This document shows positions 1 to 6,201 of a stretch of 8,251 nucleotides of DNA, one piece after another (position 1 is the first letter of the stretch; each line of letters starts with the position of its first letter). The stretch is from assembly GCA_018656255.1 (NCBI GenBank), contig JABHYI010000287.1, positions 1 to 8,251 on the forward strand. Direction: 5' to 3'. Position numbers and translations under genes: made by a program. Origin of the DNA: Bacteroidota bacterium. GTDB taxonomy: Bacteria; Bacteroidota; Bacteroidia; Flavobacteriales; Flavobacteriaceae. The notes beneath the pieces were generated by a model. The model worked only from the letters and a program-made list of their open reading frames with translations. It was not told the DNA's origin and searched no databases.

Positions 1-299
1 GTGATGTAACCCTACCAAATACAATTAAAGAGGCAATTGAGCGTAAACTTCGTCAAGAGCAAGAATCTTTAGAATATGAGTTTAGACTGGTGACAGCTTT
101 AAAAGAAGCAGAGAAAGTAACTATTGAGGCGCAAGGTAAAGCAGATGCTAACCGTATTTTAAGTGCCTCTCTAACAGACAAGATACTTCAAGATAAAGGG
201 ATTGACGCTACATTAAAATTAAGCGAATCTCCAAACACCAAAGTAATTGTAATTGGTGGAGGTGAAGGTGGATTGCCATTAATCTTAGGGAATAATTAA
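1..299 (+). CDS. Prohibitin / SPFH-domain family protein, C-terminal fragment
   Basis: This is the 3' end of a gene whose start lies before the window. The open frame begins at position 3 and ends with TAA at 297-299. The visible ~98 residues begin DVTLPNTIKEAIERKLRQEQ and continue as a charged, Ala/Glu/Lys-rich helix (EAEKVTIEAQGKADANRIL). They end in a short hydrophobic Gly-rich tail (VIVIGGGEGGLPLILG). The helix-rich stretch before a KVIVIGGG-type tail is the usual end of bacterial prohibitin homologues. Members of that family form ring-shaped oligomers at membranes and act as scaffolds or protease partners. The SPFH domain and membrane anchor would lie upstream and are not visible, so the family call rests on the C-terminal coiled-coil pattern. 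A GTG at 90 is internal to the longer frame and is not a start. Confidence 0.8.
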   Translation, partial: DVTLPNTIKEAIERKLRQEQESLEYEFRLVTALKEAEKVTIEAQGKADANRILSASLTDKILQDKGIDATLKLSESPNTKVIVIGGGEGGLPLILGNN

Positions 300-320
300 T
301 AGCTTCATTGTTAAGATTTT

Positions 321-358
321 AAAACCGCCTTTATTTTAAATAAAGGCGGTTTTTATAT
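321..358 (+). terminator. Rho-independent terminator after the prohibitin-family gene
   Basis: A perfect 13-bp stem (321-333 pairs with 341-353, GC core CCGCC/GGCGG) closes a 7-nt loop and runs into TTTTT at 350-354. It lies 21 nt after the stop codon. The A-tract on the left arm means it could also act leftward, but no gene converges on it. Confidence 0.88.
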
Positions 359-417
359 AGGATACTTTATAGTGTTGTATTATAGCCCATCTAATGAAAA
401 ATATAAATCCTCTATTG

Positions 418-450
418 TTGAAATAAATCCATTAAATAACACTAATTTCG
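418..450 (+). promoter_or_regulatory. Candidate Bacteroidota-type promoter for typA
   Basis: TTG at 418-420 is followed after 22 nt by TAATTTCG at 443-450. The second element matches the Bacteroidota -7 consensus TAnnTTTG at all but one position, and the spacing is within the range reported for Flavobacterium promoters. Transcription would begin near 456, giving a leader of about 80 nt before the typA ATG. This is motif matching only. Confidence 0.4.
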
Positions 451-509
451 CACGCTGAAACATTAGGCTTTATTAAGTTGCTAATATTTCAGTAAATAAG
501 CTAATAATT

Positions 510-524
510 AACACCTTAGGTGTT
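510..524. promoter_or_regulatory. 15-bp palindrome in the typA leader
   Basis: AACACCT-T-AGGTGTT is a perfect inverted repeat with 7-bp arms and a single central base. It ends 13 nt before the typA ATG. As DNA it could be an operator. As RNA it could fold into a 5-bp hairpin (AACAC/GTGTT) with a 5-nt loop just upstream of the start codon. No regulator is known from the sequence. Confidence 0.3.
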
Positions 525-537
525 TAGCCCTTTGAGT

Positions 538-2331
538 ATGAAAATTAAAAATATTGCAATTATTGCACACGTTGATCACGGTAAGACAACCCTGGTAGAT
601 AAAATTATGCATCACTGTAGCCTATTTCGTGAAAACGAAAATACAGGAGATTTAATTCTAGATAATAATGATTTAGAGCGTGAACGTGGTATCACCATAA
701 CCTCTAAAAATGTTTCTGTTGTATACAAAGACACAAAAATTAATATTATTGACACTCCTGGTCACGCCGATTTTGGTGGTGAGGTAGAACGCGTGTTGAA
801 TATGGCAGATGGTGTTTGTTTACTTGTAGATGCCTTTGAAGGGCCTATGCCACAAACACGTTTTGTATTGCAAAAAGCATTAGACCTTGGTTTAAAACCT
901 TGCGTTGTAATTAATAAAGTAGATAAAGAAAACTGTACACCAGAAGAAGTTCATGAAAAAGTGTTTGACTTAATGTTTGAGTTGGGTGCAGAGGAGTGGC
1001 AGTTAGATTTTCCAACAGTTTATGGTTCTGCAAAGAATAACTGGATGAGTGAAGACTGGCAAAATGAAACAGATTCTATAGAGCCATTACTGGATATGGT
1101 ATTGGAGCATGTACCTTCTTTTGAGGTTAAAGATGGAAGCCTTCAAATGTTGATTACATCATTAGATTTCTCTTCATTTACAGGTCGTATCGCTATTGGT
1201 CGTTTGCAAAGAGGTACCCTAAAGGCAGGTATGCAAGTAGCTTTAGTAAAGAGAGATGGTAGTATTGTAAAAACTAAAATTAAAGAACTACATACTTTTG
1301 AAGGCTTAGGTCGTAAAAAGGTAGAAGAAGTTCAGGCAGGTGATATTTGTGCGCTCGTTGGTCTAGAAGGATTTGAAATTGGTGACACTGTTGCCGATCT
1401 TGAAAACCCGGAAGGAATGAAGACTATCGCTATAGATGAGCCTACGATGAGTATGTTGTTTACTATTAACGATTCACCTTTCTTCGGAAAAGATGGTAAA
1501 TATGTAACCTCAAGACATATTAAAGAAAGACTTGAAAAAGAATTAGAGAAGAATTTAGCACTCCGTATGGAACCAACGGGCAGTGCAGATAAGTTTTTAG
1601 TGTTTGGACGTGGGGTGTTGCATCTTTCTGTATTAATAGAAACTATGCGTCGTGAAGGATATGAGTTACAAATTGGCCAACCACAAGTAATTATAAAAGA
1701 GGTTGACGGCAAGAAATGTGAGCCAATTGAAGCATTAACTATTGATTTACCAGAAACTGTTAGTGGTACTGCTGTAAACATGGTTTCACTTCGTAAAGGA
1801 GAAATGGTTTCTATGGAAGCTAAAGGAGACAGAATGATTTGTGAATTTTTAATTCCATCTCGTGGAATTATTGGATTGCGTAATCAACTCCTTACAGCAA
1901 CAGCTGGTGAGGCTATTATGACACACCGCTTTTTAGAGTACCAACCCCTAAAAGGTGGGATTCCAGAACGTCAAAACGGATCTTTAGTATCTATGGAAAA
2001 CGGAAGTGCCATTCCGTATTCTATTGATAAATTGCAAGATAGAGGACGTTTCTTTGTAGAGCCAGGTGAGGATATCTACGGAGGACAAGTTATTGGAGAA
2101 AACACACGTCAAGATGATATGGCTGTGAATATTACCAAAACTAAAAAGATGAGTAACGTTCGTTCTAGTGGTGCAGATGACAAAGCAAAGATTGTACCTG
2201 CCATTAAATTTTCATTAGAAGAAGCGCTTGAATACATTCAAAAAGATGAGTATGTAGAGGTAACTCCTAACTTTTTAAGAATACGTAAAGTATTTTTGAA
2301 AGAAGTAGATAGAAAACGTAATAAGTTTTAG
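538..2331 (+). CDS. typA: Translational GTPase TypA/BipA
   Basis: This is a ribosome-associated GTPase of the EF-G/LepA superfamily. Its family supports 50S subunit maturation, notably in the cold and under stress. At 597 residues it is full length. The GTPase motifs are all present: G1 AHVDHGKT (residues 10-17), G2 RGIT (50-53), G3 DTPGH (72-76), G4 NKVD (126-129) and G5 GSAK (163-166). Domain II and the EF-G-like C-terminal domains follow, including [19 protein letters not shown] and the C-terminal [12 protein letters not shown] segment typical of TypA. The ATG at 538 is preferred because family members begin a few residues before [17 protein letters not shown] at 520 would add six residues (MFSPLS) and lies inside the leader palindrome. 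The gene is flanked by terminators on both sides, so it is probably monocistronic. Confidence 0.97.
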   Translation: MKIKNIAIIAHVDHGKTTLVDKIMHHCSLFRENENTGDLILDNNDLERERGITITSKNVSVVYKDTKINIIDTPGHADFGGEVERVLNMADGVCLLVDAFEGPMPQTRFVLQKALDLGLKPCVVINKVDKENCTPEEVHEKVFDLMFELGAEEWQLDFPTVYGSAKNNWMSEDWQNETDSIEPLLDMVLEHVPSFEVKDGSLQMLITSLDFSSFTGRIAIGRLQRGTLKAGMQVALVKRDGSIVKTKIKELHTFEGLGRKKVEEVQAGDICALVGLEGFEIGDTVADLENPEGMKTIAIDEPTMSMLFTINDSPFFGKDGKYVTSRHIKERLEKELEKNLALRMEPTGSADKFLVFGRGVLHLSVLIETMRREGYELQIGQPQVIIKEVDGKKCEPIEALTIDLPETVSGTAVNMVSLRKGEMVSMEAKGDRMICEFLIPSRGIIGLRNQLLTATAGEAIMTHRFLEYQPLKGGIPERQNGSLVSMENGSAIPYSIDKLQDRGRFFVEPGEDIYGGQVIGENTRQDDMAVNITKTKKMSNVRSSGADDKAKIVPAIKFSLEEALEYIQKDEYVEVTPNFLRIRKVFLKEVDRKRNKF

Positions 2332-2357
2332 AGAACATTTACTTTTAATACTACATT

Positions 2358-2395
2358 AAAAACGCTTTAAGAATTCTCTTAAAGCGTTTTTTTTT
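2358..2395. terminator. Bidirectional terminator between typA and the cyclophilin gene
   Basis: A perfect 14-bp stem (2358-2371 with 2378-2391) closes a 6-nt loop. A run of nine T (2387-2395) follows it on the plus strand, and A-tracts supply five T on the minus strand. It sits 26 nt after the typA stop and 7 nt beyond the end of the convergent gene, so it can serve both transcripts and is stronger rightward. Confidence 0.88.
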
Positions 2396-2402
2396 AGATG
2401 CA

Positions 2403-3146
2403 TTACTCTAGAACACTAGCGTTGATAGTTACATTTTTAAGTGGCCATTCTTTAGCATCTTTCGGAAGTTTTGAAATTGTTGTTACCACATCCATACCTT
2501 CAATTACTTTTCCAAATACAGTGTAATTGCCGTCTAGATGTGTGGTTGAAGATGTTGGACCCAAGAAAATAAAAAACTCAAAAGGTTCTGTTTTATGGTC
2601 ATCATTATCTCGATAATATTTGGCACCAGAGAGGGAGCCATAAAAGTGCTTGTGTTTAATTTCGTTTGGAATTCTATAGGTATGCCCAAGTGCGTATCTG
2701 TCTTTTTGAGTTAAGGCGTTGTCACTACTTCCAGCCTGAATAATAAAATTAGAAACTACTCTATGAAAATAGGTAGAATTAAAATAACCCTGTTTCACCA
2801 AATAGATGAAGTTTGCTCTATGTAGAGGTGTATCTTTAAATAGCTGTATTACAATTGTGCCATAGGGTGTTGTAAACTTCACCTTGGTTTGTGGATGAAG
2901 CTTTCCGTATGCTGTTAAAAGTCTAACAACATTATCTTGTGTTAATTTTTCTATTTTTTTTGTGGGTGGTATACTATCATTAGGTATCAGAGATACTTTA
3001 GTTTGCGTGGGGTTGTCTGTATTTATTATTTGCCCGTTTGGTGAATTTATAGGCGCAGCAATTTCCTTGTTTTTTGTATCTTCACATTGAACCAGTAGGA
3101 GTATAACACACCCACAAACAAAAATTATTTTACCTAAATATGACAT
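2403..3146 (-). CDS. Cyclophilin-type peptidyl-prolyl cis-trans isomerase, lipoprotein
   Basis: The predicted product is a 247-residue envelope prolyl isomerase. Residues 1-20 form a lipoprotein signal peptide ending LLLVQC, with Cys21 as the likely lipidated residue. Two acidic residues (E22, D23) follow it. A low-complexity linker runs to about residue 66, and the cyclophilin domain covers about 88-247. The catalytic FHRVVSNFIIQAG block keeps Arg129, Phe134 and Gln137 (equivalent to R55, F60 and Q63 of human CypA), and Phe192 matches F113. The cyclosporin-contacting Trp121 position is His203 (HLDGNYTVFG), and CypA H126 is Tyr208. The segment before EFFIFLG (about 171-189) is longer and more charged than in standard cyclophilins. 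The start is the only option: an in-frame TAG lies two codons upstream and no other start precedes the signal peptide. The ATG overlaps that of the divergent NUDIX gene. Confidence 0.92.
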   Translation of the reverse strand: MSYLGKIIFVCGCVILLLVQCEDTKNKEIAAPINSPNGQIINTDNPTQTKVSLIPNDSIPPTKKIEKLTQDNVVRLLTAYGKLHPQTKVKFTTPYGTIVIQLFKDTPLHRANFIYLVKQGYFNSTYFHRVVSNFIIQAGSSDNALTQKDRYALGHTYRIPNEIKHKHFYGSLSGAKYYRDNDDHKTEPFEFFIFLGPTSSTTHLDGNYTVFGKVIEGMDVVTTISKLPKDAKEWPLKNVTINASVLE

Positions 3147-3787
3147 TTTCTACCTTTACCAAACGTATTGTAAAAATAGCCAATTTAGACCTTCCGGGCG
3201 AGGCTTCTCATTATAAAATGGCTCCCATTGAACGCCTACAAGAATTAACAAAACAATCTTTAAAAAATAATAAGGCAAAAAAGGCTGCCGTAATGGCGTT
3301 GTTTTATCCAAACCAAGATGATGAAACACTCTTGGCTTTAATTTTAAGAAACACATACAAAGGGGTTCATTCTGCACAGGTTGGTTTTCCTGGAGGAAAG
3401 CAGGAATCCTCAGATATCTCTTCCGAGCATACAGCCTTAAGAGAAACTCAAGAAGAAATTGGAGTTCTGCAACAAGACATAACCGTACTTAAAAAACTCA
3501 CTAAGATTTACATACCTCCCAGTAATTTTTTTGTGCAACCCTTTATTGGTTTTTGTAAAAAAACACCACAATTTATTTTGCAAAAATCAGAGGTTAAGGC
3601 CCTTATAGAAGTAAAACTTTCTGATTTTTTAGACGATAGCATCTATTGCACAAGAAAGCTATCAACATCTTACGCGACTGATATAGAAGTTCCTGCCTAT
3701 TTATTAAACAACCATGTGGTCTGGGGAGCCACAGCTATGATGCTCAGTGAGGTAAGAGAGTTGCTTAAACAACTTAACAACCATTAG
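3140..3787 (+). CDS. NUDIX hydrolase, CoA pyrophosphatase-like
   Basis: This 215-residue NUDIX enzyme probably cleaves CoA or acyl-CoA to a phosphopantetheine product and 3',5'-ADP. The upstream block LILRNTYKGVHSAQVGFPGG (residues 67-86) matches the NuCoA motif of that subfamily, although the usual HxGQ region reads HSAQ here. The NUDIX box follows (GGKQESSD to RETQEEIGV, residues 85-109), with the metal-binding glutamates at 102, 105 and 106. It has the extra spacing before RE seen in CoA-type members. IYIPPSNFFVQPFIGF (123-138) is also family-like. The ATG at 3140 is chosen because flavobacterial homologues have a comparable N-terminal extension ending LPGExxHxKMAP. The gene is head to head with the cyclophilin gene and has no terminator before the acyltransferase gene. 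Substrate specificity is inferred. Confidence 0.9.
   Translation: MTFSTFTKRIVKIANLDLPGEASHYKMAPIERLQELTKQSLKNNKAKKAAVMALFYPNQDDETLLALILRNTYKGVHSAQVGFPGGKQESSDISSEHTALRETQEEIGVLQQDITVLKKLTKIYIPPSNFFVQPFIGFCKKTPQFILQKSEVKALIEVKLSDFLDDSIYCTRKLSTSYATDIEVPAYLLNNHVVWGATAMMLSEVRELLKQLNNH
3160..3167 (-). promoter_or_regulatory. Candidate -7 promoter element for the cyclophilin gene
   Basis: Read on the minus strand, TACGTTTG is an exact match to TAnnTTTG. It lies 13 nt upstream of the ATG and inside the first codons of the NUDIX gene. No TTG at the usual distance was found (the nearest is only 13 nt away). If it is used, the leader would be under about 10 nt. Confidence 0.3.
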
Positions 3788-3794
3788 TTTTTTG

Positions 3795-3802
3795 TATATT
3801 TG
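3795..3802 (+). promoter_or_regulatory. -7 promoter element for the PlsC-like gene
   Basis: TATATTTG is an exact match to the Bacteroidota TAnnTTTG consensus. It lies 8 nt after the NUDIX stop and 45 nt before the acyltransferase ATG, a normal distance. No clear TTG at -33 was seen. The acyltransferase gene can therefore be transcribed independently, besides any read-through from the NUDIX gene. Confidence 0.5.
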
Positions 3803-3847
3803 CTTTTGGGCATTTTTCTAAATGTCTTGTTAAATAAATAATTTTTT

Positions 3848-4651
3848 ATGGGGCTTTTAAAGAAAAATCCATTTGGACATATTTTATTTTTAAAACTGTG
3901 GTTGATTCGAATTTTTGGATCTCTCACACACCGCCGCTTTAAAGGTTTTAATAAACTTGAAATCGAAGGGTCTGAAATACTTCGTAATCTCCCAGATAAC
4001 AATGTTTTGTTTGTATCTAATCATCAAACGTATTTTGCTGATGTAGTTGCCATGTTTCATGTGTTTAATGCCAGTTTAAGTGGGCGTGATGATAATATTA
4101 AAAACATTGGCTATTTATGGAGGCCAAAGCTTAACCTTTATTTTGTTGCCGCTAAAGAAACTATGCAAGCGGGCTTATTGCCGAAAATTTTAGCCTATGC
4201 AGGATCTGTAAGTATAGAACGTACCTGGAGAGCTAAGGGGGAGGATGTTAACCGTCAAGTTAAGATGAGTGATGTCAATAATATAGCTTTAGCACTTCAA
4301 GATGGTTGGGTTATAACATTTCCGCAAGGTACAACAAGACCTTGGAAACCAATTAGAAGAGGTACAGCGCACCTTATTAAACAAAACAAGCCTATTGTAG
4401 TTCCTATTGTTATAGATGGCTTTAGACGCTCTTTTGATCGTAAAGGCATACGTATTAAAAAGCGAGGTATATTGCAATCAATGGAGATTAAAGAACCTCT
4501 TGATATAGATTATGATAACATACCTGTTGCAGATTTGGTTGAAAAACTTGAATATGCTATAGAGCAACATCCATCATTTCTAAAAGTAATACCAGCCACA
4601 GAGATTAAAAAAGAAGAGGATTTAAACTCAGAAAGAGAATGGAGTTATTAA
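3848..4651 (+). CDS. 1-acyl-sn-glycerol-3-phosphate acyltransferase-like protein (PlsC family)
   Basis: This 267-residue membrane-associated acyltransferase probably acts in phospholipid or related lipid synthesis at the inner membrane. A hydrophobic, basic N-terminal helix (about 8-25) suits membrane binding. The acyltransferase block I reads VSNHQTYFADV. The His-to-Asp spacing is HX5D (H59, D65) rather than the standard HX4D. Block III reads TFPQGTTRPWKP (157-168), where most PlsC proteins have FPEGTR, so the conserved Glu is Gln160. The later block KPIVVPIVIDGFRRSF (181-196) resembles the PIVPV block. The coherent sequence and the absence of any frame break suggest a working divergent subfamily, probably shared by related flavobacteria, rather than a damaged gene. 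The acyl acceptor is not certain. A PlsC-type role is the best guess, and an ornithine-lipid or other acyltransferase is possible. Confidence 0.85.
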   Translation: MGLLKKNPFGHILFLKLWLIRIFGSLTHRRFKGFNKLEIEGSEILRNLPDNNVLFVSNHQTYFADVVAMFHVFNASLSGRDDNIKNIGYLWRPKLNLYFVAAKETMQAGLLPKILAYAGSVSIERTWRAKGEDVNRQVKMSDVNNIALALQDGWVITFPQGTTRPWKPIRRGTAHLIKQNKPIVVPIVIDGFRRSFDRKGIRIKKRGILQSMEIKEPLDIDYDNIPVADLVEKLEYAIEQHPSFLKVIPATEIKKEEDLNSEREWSY

Positions 4652-4673
4652 CTCTGTTATGATATTTAATGAA

Positions 4674-4721
4674 AATCAAAAAGACCCCAGTGAAAAACAT
4701 TTCGCTGGGGTCTTTTTGATT
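4674..4721. terminator. Long bidirectional terminator between convergent genes
   Basis: A 22-bp stem (4674-4695 with 4700-4721) contains one G-U pair and closes a 4-nt loop. Its GACCCCAG/CTGGGGTC core is flanked by an A-tract on one arm and a T-tract on the other, giving a U-run in each direction. It lies 22 nt after the acyltransferase stop and 9 nt beyond the end of the convergent membrane-protein gene, so it serves both. Confidence 0.9.
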
Positions 4722-4730
4722 CTATTAAAA

Positions 4731-5378
4731 CTACATTTCTATTTTTTCTAACTCTCCATAATTATGCTTTAGCTTTCTTAATAGTATACCGTATACAATT
4801 CTGTAAAACAATAAAATAAACCCTATTAAAAGTATTCCTATGATAAACTGTGTTATAAAAAACACTGAAGTAAACGTTTCAATTGAGACTCCTTTATAGG
4901 CATCCTTATCTTTGATAAGTATGCCAAATAATTCACTTTTTTTACTAAAAAAATAAAGATTCACATACAACAACGATAGTACAAAACTTACAACATTATA
5001 AATAACAAAATAGCTTACTGTTTTACGAGTTTTAATGATACTGTGCATTAAGGTTTTTACAGTATCTGTGGTTTTTATGTTTTTATAATTAAGATAAAAT
5101 AGAATTAAAAAAACAGCAATTATAGCATAATTAATAGCGTACAAAATTGTTAGGGTATTTTGAAGACCAATTTGGACCAATAACTCTTTATTAGATTCTG
5201 GGCTTAAAAACCCTAGGACGATCCAAAAAACAAGTTCACAAACACTTATTATAAATATCCATTTAACAATAGATGCAGATTTGTTATGCCGCATCTTGTA
5301 TATATCGTTATAAGACAATTTTGGGAGCTCTTGATTTCCCTCTTGCCATTTTGATTTTAATAATTCTAATTCATCCAT
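4731..5378 (-). CDS. Four-helix membrane protein encoded after an ECF sigma factor; candidate anti-sigma factor
   Basis: I recognise no named domain. The 215-residue product has a polar N-terminal segment of about 37 residues (MDELELLKSKWQ, then LPKLSYNDIYKM). Four hydrophobic helices follow at about 38-58, 74-97, 121-144 and 169-193, and the tail is basic then acidic (RKLKHNYGELEKIEM). The positive loop after helix 2 (YKNIKTTDTVKTLMHSIIKTRK) suggests that both termini and this loop are cytoplasmic. The gene begins 5 nt after the stop of the sigma-factor gene on the same strand, so the two are almost certainly co-transcribed and perhaps translationally coupled. That arrangement suggests the N-terminal segment may hold the sigma factor at the membrane. 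No HxxxCxxC zinc anti-sigma motif is present. The function is inferred from position only. Confidence 0.8.
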   Translation of the reverse strand: MDELELLKSKWQEGNQELPKLSYNDIYKMRHNKSASIVKWIFIISVCELVFWIVLGFLSPESNKELLVQIGLQNTLTILYAINYAIIAVFLILFYLNYKNIKTTDTVKTLMHSIIKTRKTVSYFVIYNVVSFVLSLLYVNLYFFSKKSELFGILIKDKDAYKGVSIETFTSVFFITQFIIGILLIGFILLFYRIVYGILLRKLKHNYGELEKIEM

Positions 5379-5383
5379 ATTAA

Positions 5384-5878
5384 CTAAGGATTTAAAATTT
5401 TTCTTAATTTCCCTTTAATTCTATTCATTTTCACTCTGGCATTTACCTCGCTAATACCAAGTGTGCTTGATATTTCTTTATAATTTTTATCTTCGAGATA
5501 CAAAAAAACAAGTGCCTTGTCTATGTCATTCAAGGTTTTAACAGCATCATACATCAATGACAGCTGCTCTTCTATGGTGTCATCATATTCATCAGCTTTA
5601 ATTTTAAAACTAACTCCTTCAAAATCTTGAGTAGCTACCCTTCTTTTGCTTTTACGATATAGTGTAATGGCTGTATTTAATGCAACGCGGTACATCCAAG
5701 TACTAAACTTTGAATCTCCTCTAAATTTTGGATAAGCCCTCCACAACTGTATAGTAATTTCTTGAAACAAATCATTGTGACCATCACTATCGTTGGTATA
5801 CAAACGACAGATTTTGTGCACTATGTTTTGATTTTGCTCTAGTTGGGTAACAAAATTATGTTCAAGTTCTTTATTCAA
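5384..5878 (-). CDS. ECF RNA polymerase sigma factor (leftward system)
   Basis: This 164-residue group 4 (ECF) sigma factor has only regions 2 and 4. Region 2 covers about 9-78: NDLFQEITIQLWRAYPKF (35-52) matches the core-binding helix, and FSTWMYRVALNTAI (58-71) the -10 recognition helix. Region 4 covers about 108-162, with a helix-turn-helix at YKEISSTLGISEVNARVKMNR (133-153). The start is a TTG: there is no ATG or GTG between it and an in-frame TAA nine codons upstream, and the next in-frame ATGs lie inside region 2. The N-terminus MNKELEHNFV fits flavobacterial homologues, so TTG is very probably the true start. The leader before it is rich in CA and has no G over its last 16 nt. The sigma factor presumably directs envelope- or stress-linked genes; its target set is unknown. 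Confidence 0.92.
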   Translation of the reverse strand: MNKELEHNFVTQLEQNQNIVHKICRLYTNDSDGHNDLFQEITIQLWRAYPKFRGDSKFSTWMYRVALNTAITLYRKSKRRVATQDFEGVSFKIKADEYDDTIEEQLSLMYDAVKTLNDIDKALVFLYLEDKNYKEISSTLGISEVNARVKMNRIKGKLRKILNP

Positions 5879-6201
5879 TGGTTGTGGTTGTTGTCTTGAG
5901 TATTAGTGTATGTAGAGAATGATTTGTTACAATATACACCATAAAATTCTTTGTATTTATATCCTCACAAATAGTTTGAATTTTTTGCCTGTAAGCTAAT
6001 GTAAGGATGCAAATAAATATAAAAAACAAACGTTATCTATTAATTTTATTACATTGACAAAAAACAGCTGTATACCCGGTTGTATTACTAAGACTTGTTT
6101 TGTGAAGTCTTGATTTTAATACAGTAATTAATTTTTTAGGTATTGCTGTTACAAAATCCAATGTAGTTCGTCAATAAGATAAGCAGCAGCAATAGGAAGT
6201 T
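5879..6201. promoter_or_regulatory. Divergent intergenic region between two ECF sigma operons
   Basis: These 323 bp contain no convincing gene and must hold both operon promoters. No exact TAnnTTTG was found on either strand. The best leftward candidate is TTG (6060-6058), 23 nt, then AACGTTTG (6034-6027), one mismatch from consensus. The best rightward candidate is TTG (6110-6112), 16 nt, then TAATTTTT (6129-6136), also one mismatch. Other structure includes the TGTTACA palindrome at 5925-5931 and 6147-6153, nearly equidistant from the two start codons, and direct repeats TGTAAG at 5990-5995 and 6000-6005, one helical turn apart. An AAGACTT/AAGTCTT hairpin lies at 6090-6111. The lack of standard promoters would fit transcription by alternative sigma factors, which is inference. 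Confidence 0.5.
6090..6111. repeat. Inverted repeat in the divergent sigma intergenic region
   Basis: AAGACTT (6090-6096) and AAGTCTT (6105-6111) are perfect 7-bp arms around an 8-nt spacer. It lies 90 nt upstream of the rightward sigma gene and has no following T-run, so it is more likely an operator-type dyad than a terminator. It may be chance. Confidence 0.3.

Noticed and set aside
520..537. GTG start extending typA by six residues
   Set aside because: The extension MFSPLS is unlike family N-termini, and the ATG at 538 fits homologues. The GTG lies in a palindromic leader.
1332..1781. 149-codon open frame on the minus strand inside typA
   Set aside because: It is the antisense of a strongly conserved GTPase and shows no domain or composition typical of a protein.
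3156..3377. 73-codon open frame on the minus strand inside the NUDIX gene
   Set aside because: It is the antisense shadow of conserved NUDIX codons.
3784..4002. 72-codon minus-strand frame over the NUDIX-acyltransferase junction
   Set aside because: It overlaps the acyltransferase N-terminus and its promoter box and has no recognisable protein features.
6054..6076. TTGACA followed by TATACC, resembling an E. coli-type sigma-70 promoter
   Set aside because: The spacing is only 11 nt and this phylum uses a different -10 type sequence, so it is probably chance.
5925..6154. The repeated 8-mer TGTTACAA as part of a CRISPR or longer repeat array
   Set aside because: There are only two short copies with unequal flanks and no spacer regularity.
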